A stretch of DNA of 64,000 nucleotides from Rhipidocladum racemiflorum (taxonomy: Eukaryota; Streptophyta; Magnoliopsida; Poales; Poaceae): the NCBI GenBank assembly GCA_036346355.1, contig CM070577.1, forward strand, positions 10,973,666-11,037,665, in the 5' to 3' direction. The translations under genes were made by a program, and so were the position numbers. The notes under the pieces were generated by a model that was not told the DNA's origin, made no database searches, and saw nothing but the letters and a program-made list of their open reading frames with translations. Positions 57,342 to 64,000 of this stretch are shown here, piece after piece; the first letter of the stretch is position 1; the number at the start of each line of letters is the position of its first letter.

Positions 57342-57673
57342 TGATACGCCCCCTTGCCACCAGGTGATCTGGGACGTGAGACAAGCGAGTAGGAGAGAAA
57401 AGGGGAAAGTAGTTAAGGAGTATGAGATAGAGGAAGAAAGGTAAATTGTAATTTTGTTCATTTCTGTCATGCCCCGTCAGTCTGTTACAATGGGTTTTAT
57501 ATACCCATCCGAACTCACTTTGTGCTAAACAAGTCTCTCCTGTTAAGTACATTGATTAACTCTCCCTTATACTGTTTCTTTTGTCGGTAAGTATTGTTGC
57601 TTTACATTGCTTTGCTGCTAGTTTCTTTCTTCGGGCGCAAGTCGAACCCCCCGACGCCTCTTCGGTCGTTACA
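57342..57673 (-). repeat. 5' LTR of the outer Gypsy element and its primer-binding site
   Basis: 332 bp. On the minus strand it starts TGTAACGACC at 57673 and ends GGGCGTATCA at 57342. The adjoining primer site (plus-strand CTCTGATACCA at 57329-57339) matches initiator tRNA-Met. The target duplication GTGGT follows at 57674. Confidence 0.93.
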
Positions 57674-57678
57674 GTGGT

Positions 57679-58562
57679 CAAGCTTGAATTAATAGCCATG
57701 GCTAAGCAGTTACTGTACTAGATGAGAAGTGGAGTATGGTGCAGGCGTAGAGCAGGCATACAAGCGAGCGTTGATTATTTTTTAATTTTTTTTAAAATAA
57801 ATATTAAATAAAAAAAATTCCCGAAACAGCCAGCTCGTGGATCGTGGCCGACGCCGGGCGAGACCACCTGGGCCACAATACTGGGCTAAGGCTGGCGCTC
57901 TCGTGACGTGCTGGTTTTGCGGCCCACCGAAAAAGATGGGCCGCCCTGAGTCAGAAACTGCCCATAATCATCGTGCTCCCGGCTGTTTTCTCGGGTTTTG
58001 GCCCCGCGCAAACCCCATTCAGCGGCTCATCCCCCCAAATCCCTCGGCACGACGGTACCCCGCCCCAAACACCCCTCTCCGGGCGTCCACCGATCGCCGT
58101 CGGACGGCCGCTGCCGACCTCGCCCCCTCACCGGATCCTCCAGGTGAGCCCGCCCCCTCCCCGTCCCGACCACCCCGCTTGGCCGCGCGGGCCAACTAGG
58201 GTTTCGTGCTTCCGTTGCGCCCGCCCTTGGTTTCCGCCCGTGCCGCTCCGGATTGCCGCACCTGGATTCTGGACACCGCGTGGTCGTCGCGTGCTACACC
58301 CGCTGCTCCGTTTTTTGCTAGCTGCGGAGCCTGCTACTACCGCTGGCACTGTGCTGTTTATGCTGAAATGGACTGTGTTGTAGCTCGCATTTGAGGGAGG
58401 CTAGCCTCTTCTTCCCTGTTCTTGCGATTTGGGCACGAGGAAATGTTACCCTTTTTTTTTCTCTGCTTCTGTTTGAACTAAAAAAAATGCAACGTATGCT
58501 GCGTTGGGGTTTCAGCATTCGTCCGTCTTATGGCCATTGTCTGAGTTCGGCTGGCGGTGAAG
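57679..58562 (+). promoter_or_regulatory. 5' region of the hAT-type gene
   Basis: AT-rich to about 57830, then GC-rich (57840-58330), then pyrimidine-rich (58410-58475), as in grass promoters and leaders. Open frames in the GC-rich part show no conserved motif. No TATA box or transcription start can be assigned firmly. Confidence 0.4.
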
Positions 58563-61411
58563 ATGAATGTGGGGCAGGCAGCGCAGATGTATCCGGTCGG
58601 CAGCAGCAGTGTTGGTAGCACTGAAGACGAGCTGCCACGGCACGACCGCCATTTCACAAAGCTGTGCAACAATATGTGCGAGAACGTGTAAGTGTTTATT
58701 ACTTGTCAACTTTAACGAGTGAAGTAGTTAACCTTTTTTCCACACGAGTTAACTGTTGTTGTTGATTGTACCTTAGTTAGTGAAACATCAGTAATCACGA
58801 GTATTGCATGCTTGAGGGTTGATCAGTGTTGTATCCTGGAAAACCAAGTGCAGGCGAAACTGCTAATATGCTCTGCAAAATGGCATTGTACCAACTTTCA
58901 TGTTGAGATATCATTTTATTTCCAAAATTACAAAGACATCTCTTAAATGTACTACTGAAATTTATGAATTCCCTGGAAATTTACAAGGGCTTATACTTTT
59001 AGGAATGGAACATTTATAAAGTCTGTGCTTTGTGCTTACATTCGTGACTTTGCTATTATTAGGATTCTGATTTACGAAATTTTATTTGTCTATACTAGGA
59101 AGAATATAGCATCTACATCAAGTGGTACTGTAAGTATAAATATATCATCGACAGCTCTAAGTCAAACCGTCCCAATCATGGGTAGTGGGCCTAGTGGCAC
59201 AGGACATACAAACCCAACTGCTATTGTGCATGTTGAAGAGACATATGATGAGCCTCAAGTAAAGAGACAGAAGAAGTGCACATCACCTGTTTGGGACCAC
59301 TACACCAAGTATTCTGTGACAGCTATGGAGAAAAGCAAGAAAGTTGTTCAACAATGGGCCAAATGCAACCATTGTGTTTACAAAGCTAGATGCGAGAGTG
59401 TCAATGGCACAAAGGTCTTCTGGAACCATTTGAAGTACAAACATAGCTTGAAGCCAGGCCAACAGCAGCTCAAACTAGAAAATAATCATGAGGATGGTAC
59501 AAGTGTGGTTGAGCCTTACAGGTATGACCAAGAAGCCAGCTTGAAGAAGTTTTATTTGGCAATAATCATGCATGAGTACCCTTTCAATATTGTTGAGCAT
59601 GAATATTTTATTGAGTTCATCAAATCTCTACGTCCCAACTTTCCAATCAAGAGTCGTGTCATTGTCAAGAAGGAACTAATGGATATCTTTGTAGAAGAAA
59701 AGAATAAATTGCTTGAATGTTTTAAATCTGTTCAATGCCGCTTTAGCACAACCATAGACATGTGGACATCAAATCAGAACAAAGGATATATGTGTGTTAC
59801 TGTTCATTGGATTGATGATAATTGGTGCATTCAGAAAAGAATTATCAATTTCATGCATGTAGGAGGTCGGCACACAGGTGCTAAGCTGTCTGATGCATTT
59901 ACTGCTAGTATTATGAGATGGTATATTGAGAAGAAACTATTTTCTCTAATTTTGGACAATGCATCAGCAAATGAAGTGTGTGTTAAAGATGTAATTGTTG
60001 AACTGAAAACACAAAGTCCCCTAATATGTGATGGGATGTTCTTCCATGCGAGATGTGGTAATCACATATTAAATCTTGTTGCTAGAGATGGTCTGCAAAA
60101 AATTGCAACTGCAGTTCATCATATTCGATCATTTGTAGCAGCTGTAAAGGGCTCTCCATTGCAGTGGGAGGAGTTCCAGAAATGTGCATCTCAATGTCAG
60201 TTGGATACAAAAAGGGGTGTCTCATTAGATGTTGTAACGAGGTGGAATTCCACTTATATCATGTTATGGGATGCTCTATATTATAGGAAAGCTTTTGAGC
60301 GGCTTGTGTGCATGGAACGTCGTACGTATGAGAATATAGCTCCATCAGTTGCTGAATGGGAAAAGGTATCGACACTTTGTAAGTGCTTAAAGAAATTCCA
60401 TGATGTTACTGAGCTATTCTCTGGTACTTTGTATCCAACAGCAAATCTGTTTTATCCAAGATTCTGTGACATTAAGCTTTTGATTTCTGAGTGGTGTGCT
60501 AGCCCTGATACCACTATTAGTAAGATGGCATTTTCTATGCATGCTAAGTTTGAAAAGTACTGGAAGAAGTCAAACATTGCTCTTGCTGTGGCTTGCTTTC
60601 TTGACCCTAGGAGAAAGAAAAAGTGTATAGAATTTTACATGAAAAAGTTTTACGGTCCAATGTTGTATGAAATTGAACTTGAAGAATTTACTAAGGTTGT
60701 CAAGCAATTGTATGATAGCTATGCTTCTTCTTACTCAAAGAGTACTAGTGCACCTAGTGTGACTTCTGAACCAAAAGATGACTCTATGGAAGAAGGAAAT
60801 GATGAACTTGAGAACTTCTTATATAATACACATGGGACTAATCAAGGTGATGCAAACGACTTGGATAAATACATGGCAGAACCACTACTAAGGCTTGCTA
60901 AATCCAATCAGAAATTTGATATTTTATCTTGGTGGAAAAATCAGCAAGATATATATCCTATTCTATCACATATTGCCCGTGATGTGTTGGCTATGCAAGT
61001 GTCAACTGCTGCTTCGGAATCTGCGTTCAACACGGGTGGCCGTGTCATTGATCAATTCCGCAGTCATTTAGACCCTGAGATTGTAGAGGCATTGATTTGT
61101 ACCAAAGATTGGGTAGCCGCATCAAGAAAAGGTGATAATTTATATTGTTTACCAATATGTATTATAATTGTGTAAGAAAGTCTATATTATTTACTAATTT
61201 ACATTTCTTTTAAATTCTCAGATTCTAGTAATAAAGTTGCATCTATCATTAATGATCTGGAGGTTGTGGATACCCTTATTGCTAATATGGTGATTGTGGT
61301 ATGGCACTCTACTTCTTTAGTTAGCATTTGTTTCTAGCTTATGTGTGAATTTCTCATCTTGACATTACAAAATCGTAGGATGAAGAAAAAATAGCTAATG
61401 ATGAGGATTGA
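58563..61411 (+). CDS. hAT-family transposase-like gene (BED zinc finger, RICESLEEPER-like), four exons
   Basis: Predicted exons are 58563-58687, 59099-61131, 61222-61298 and 61379-61411. All introns are GT-AG and the joined length (2268 bases, 755 residues) stays in frame. The ATG at 58563 is the first in frame after a stop at 58542. Exon 1 adds about 42 residues. The BED finger runs about 59280-59440 (CNHC...HLKYKH). The RNase H-like core has TTIDMWTSNQNKGYMCVTVH, SLILDNASANEV, FFHARCGNHILNLVA and VTRWNSTYIML. The C-terminal hAT dimerisation block has FDILSWWKNQQDIYPILSHIARDVL, STAASESAFNTGGRVID and RSHLDPEIVEALIC. The tail is acidic (DEEKIANDED). RICESLEEPER and DAYSLEEPER are domesticated hAT genes needed for growth. 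I saw no terminal repeats or 8-bp duplication around it, so it may be domesticated. Alternatively it is an autonomous element with unrecognised ends. Confidence 0.85.
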
Positions 61412-62600
61412 GGAGTCCAGGACTCCAGGTAATTGGTTCTCTTAGTAAACATAATAGTAATAGGATAACCTTGTATTTTAATTTCGAGCCAATACTTCAT
61501 CTACTGTGTAATTGGTTCTCCTAGTAAACATTAGGCAGGTGATCTTGTGTCCCATTGCTTGTTCCATACATGTCAACTGTGTCCTGCTTCGGTCAAATAC
61601 GCCAGGTGCTAGTTACCTCAAAACGTTACTTGATTAAGTTCTTGAAAAGCCAGCCAATACAGGATTTGATGGTTGTTACACAGTTTCAATATTACATTCC
61701 CATTTTGATATTTTTCTTAGAAAAGCAACAGGGAAGCTATTGATGGTAGACAATACTATTTTGGTTAGTTCAAAAATTAATGTGGTCATCTATGTTAAAC
61801 ATTGTCCAAACAGGAATTGATTATCTGACCTATTTTTAATCCCATAGTCCTTCCGACGATGATCATATGAGTTATGGTGGGTTAACATAGTGTACTAGTA
61901 GTACTGTGGTGTTTTTTTAAAACATAGTTTCGGTGATTGCCACACAGATTAAGGAGCAGCAGAAATCAGAATCCTGTGTTTTTTGAATGATGAGATGACA
62001 TGGTAAATGCTGATGACACCATTCTGTGACTTCTGTCCATTTTGTTAGGGCGCAGCGCAATGCAGGTGGAGACACAGCGTTGAGACGCACCTGTCCAAAC
62101 CGTGCCATGCAACACCTTTAATGTGAAATTATGTCGCTGTCCCAATGTCCTGGTCTCTCTTTGATTGGTGATACTACTACTACTACTACTACTACTACTA
62201 GGCTTTATACTAGTTGGTAGTAAGATTTAATTGTCCTGATTGCACTGCATTGGTGGCAATGAGTTAACGGGTGATGGCATCTGAGATTTGCCCCATGTAA
62301 TAGGTGGTTGTATCACGTATAAACGGTGTGTTTCATTTCATTTAATCTCTCGCTACTGTAATTTTGGCTCGATCTTGCTCCTGCATGGAGTAATTTCTTT
62401 CTCCGAGATCCTTGAGTTGTTTGTTCATAAGGTAAGAAAGAAAATAGGAGCAACTTATGTACCAATGGGAGACTACTTATGTCACGTCATGGCTATTACT
62501 TATTTTATTATTGTGGGATGTGCTTTGTTTGATATATAACTTGCTATTATGGTCATGTATTTATGTGGTTTGATTAAACATATATTACTCTATGTATGTG
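61412..62600 (+). other. 3' region of the hAT-type gene; no further gene seen
   Basis: Probably 3' UTR and intergenic DNA. 'AATTGGTTCTC(T/C)TAGTAAACAT' occurs twice (about 61431 and 61510), a small direct repeat. A trinucleotide repeat lies at 62172-62201. Confidence 0.4.
62172..62201. repeat. (ACT)n microsatellite
   Basis: About ten uninterrupted TAC/ACT units. Confidence 0.95.
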
Positions 62601-62619
62601 TACATTATATGTATAACTT

Positions 62620-62795
62620 TATCCGTTTCTGACTTGAATTTGTCGTATACCTGTTTGATATCCGTGTCCTGAATAATATGGATTCGTATTTGTATTCAGT
62701 TAGCCCATATTTGGTTTCGAATCCGGGAAAAAATATAGATTAGTATATGAAAAAAACAATATCTGCCCGTATCCGACTCATTTTCATCCTCAAGT
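62620..62795. mobile_element. Remnant of the Ac-like hAT family seen at 3428
   Basis: Contains 'GATATCCGTGTCCTGAATAA' and 'CCCGTATCCGACTCATTTTCATCC', matching the interior and right-end style of the 3428-4228 element. No left end or target duplication remains. Confidence 0.5.
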
Positions 62796-62799
62796 ACAT

Positions 62800-63350
62800 G
62801 CTAAGGAAAGTAGGAAACTAAAGAAAACTGTCTGGGAGCTGCCGGAACCTGTCGAGCGACTGGAGGAAATCTTGTATAGGAAATTCCCAAACAAGGTACT
62901 CCTCTTGCTTTACTTTTTCCTTCTTCTTTTTTTGTTGGGATCTAGTCTACGAGCGATCAAATCCTTTTTTGGGCCAAGGTAAATATTTTTATTTGAAATT
63001 CATTTTGTTTGAGCAGAATGACTACTCCGATATGATGGACCAATCGGGCCATCATGACCTTCAATGCTTAGAACCAACAGAACCGACAAAACCAACAAAT
63101 GTCAAGGAAGGAATCGGGTGAGAAATCACATTAAACTTCCGCAGACTTTTGGACCCAGGTTAATTACCCTCCAGGGTGTAGCATTCCGGATGTCATGACA
63201 TTAGTCTGTGAATGTGGAGCAACCTATGGATCTAATGAACACTTCATCGCAACTGAATTGTTTGTCAAGAGAGAGCGAAGGGAAATGTTTCTTACCATCT
63301 ACACGGGTGAACCGTCTCGACTGGCTTAGAAGAAAGTACAATATCAAAGT
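62800..63350 (+). pseudogene. Exon-like fragments, including a PIF/Harbinger ORF1-like block
   Basis: 62815-62895 encodes VWELPEPVERLEEILYRKFP and ends at a donor-like AACAAG|GTACTC. After an acceptor-like TTTGAGCAG at about 63018 the frame continues NDYSDMMDQSGHHDLQ. This resembles a helical KIX-like segment but I cannot name it. 63200-63330 encodes CGATYGSNEHFIATELFVKR, recalled from PIF/Harbinger ORF1 proteins and similar to the motif at 775-1065. Stops separate the pieces, so none is functional. Confidence 0.4.
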
Positions 63351-63379
63351 ATGGGCGTTACTCGAATAATATTATAATG

Positions 63380-64000
63380 TTATCTTAGGGTCCGTTTGGT
63401 TCGTGGAAAGAGGTGTAATATTTACCTCTAGTCTTAGAGCATTTCCAACAGTTTTCTATAATTTAACTCCCAATAACCCTGGATTGGGAGCTTCTTAGAG
63501 TTTTTGGGCATTAAAAAAAGGTCATTCTCTAACAGTTCCCATTCCCCCCCCCCCCCCAAAAAAAAAAAAAATAGTGATAGGGAAAGCACACGAGCGTCCA
63601 ATATCTGGCCACTTCGGTCGGAGTTTTTGGACGTGCAGAGAGATTGGGATTCCGATAGGGTAACTGTTGGAGTGGTAATTTTTTCATTTGTTCCTAAAAA
63701 ATAATTTTGAGAATAAGTTTTGGGAACTATATATCTATCCATCGCCTTTTTAATATAAGTAGTATAAATCTTAAAACAAGCAACGAATAAACAATCAATA
63801 TCTATTATACAAAAGCACCTTCCTTATAAATGTGTTCAGGAATGTTAGCCCTGAAAATTGATTAGCTATGTTTGTGATGGAATGTAACTGTGCAGTTGTG
63901 TTCGCGCGTCAGAGGCGACCAGCCGACCATGCACATGTCAGTATGTCACACCACCTGAGGCGCTGTTTTCTTTCGAGCCACGCGCACCGGCACCGGCACG
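63380..64000. other. Non-coding, with a MITE-like insertion and a homopolymer
   Basis: 'AGAGCATTTCCAACAGTT' (about 63436) and 'AACTGTTGGAGTGGT' (about 63662) are inverted, the style of Mutator-like MITEs in grasses. Between them is a C run followed by an A run (63545-63570). No gene is seen to the window end. Confidence 0.4.

Larger units (their letters stand above)
13462..57673 (-). mobile_element. Outer Gypsy element (chromovirus, Reina-like), interrupted by three direct insertions
   Basis: An LTR retrotransposon on the minus strand with 332-bp LTRs at both ends (left copy after removing an insert) and matching target duplications GTGGT (13457-13461 and 57674-57678). Removing the hAT MITE, the Tat element and Copia B with their duplications leaves about 5.4 kb, a normal chromovirus size. 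Order on the minus strand: LTR, PBS, gag, protease, RT, RNase H, integrase, chromodomain, LTR. Both large insertions lie in the integrase gene. The chromodomain style and compact size suggest the Reina lineage. Confidence 0.92.

Noticed and set aside
1..64000. tRNA, rRNA or microRNA genes
   Set aside because: No cloverleaf with matching arms or rRNA core sequence was recognised by eye. The tRNA-like strings found are retrotransposon primer sites only.

Overview
The window is nuclear DNA of a flowering plant, almost certainly a grass. The evidence is the set of LTR-retrotransposon lineages (SIRE/Maximus-type Copia, Tat, Reina-like and Tekay-like Gypsy), PIF/Harbinger and Ac-like hAT remnants, and a host gene whose 5' half is very GC-rich. 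Nothing bacterial, organellar or CRISPR-like was seen. Domain, lineage and family names come from recognised motifs, not from a database search.

Layout. 1-3180: decayed PIF/Harbinger element. 3428-4228: non-autonomous Ac-like hAT with an exact 8-bp target duplication. 5600-8030: a duplicated block flanking a lone Tat LTR. 9690-11054 (minus): intact intronless gene for a GPR107/108-type seven-transmembrane protein. 11760-12245: a long inverted repeat built from short palindromes. 12338-13077: decayed hAT-like element. 13462-57673: one nest of retrotransposons. 58563-61411 (plus): four-exon hAT-type (RICESLEEPER-like) gene, apparently intact. 61412-64000: intergenic DNA with transposon scraps.

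The nest resolves from exact 5-bp or 8-bp target duplications. The outer element is a 5.4-kb chromovirus Gypsy on the minus strand (13462-57673, GTGGT). Its integrase gene was hit twice: by a Tat-lineage Gypsy (15149-38562, GGTAT) and by Copia B (38746-53582, CGGTC). The Tat element contains Copia A (16619-28402, AGATC). Copia B contains a 3.4-kb Tekay-like solo LTR (41503-44906, GGTAT). A 522-bp hAT MITE (CCACCAGG) sits in the outer 3' LTR.

The most interesting signal is in the two Copia elements. Both carry many copies of an 11-bp palindrome, CGGANNNTCCG. The copies cluster at matching places: upstream of the LTR TATA box, near the primer-binding-site end of the LTR, upstream of an extra gene after pol, and inside that gene's predicted leader intron (311 and 318 bp). 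The extra gene begins M-D-x-S-Q-G in both, with a basic N-terminal segment and an acidic tail. This looks like an element-encoded regulator with its own cognate sites, an unproven idea for which plant VANDAL anti-silencing factors offer a precedent. The Tat element separately carries an antisense, multi-intron gene between pol and its 3' LTR.
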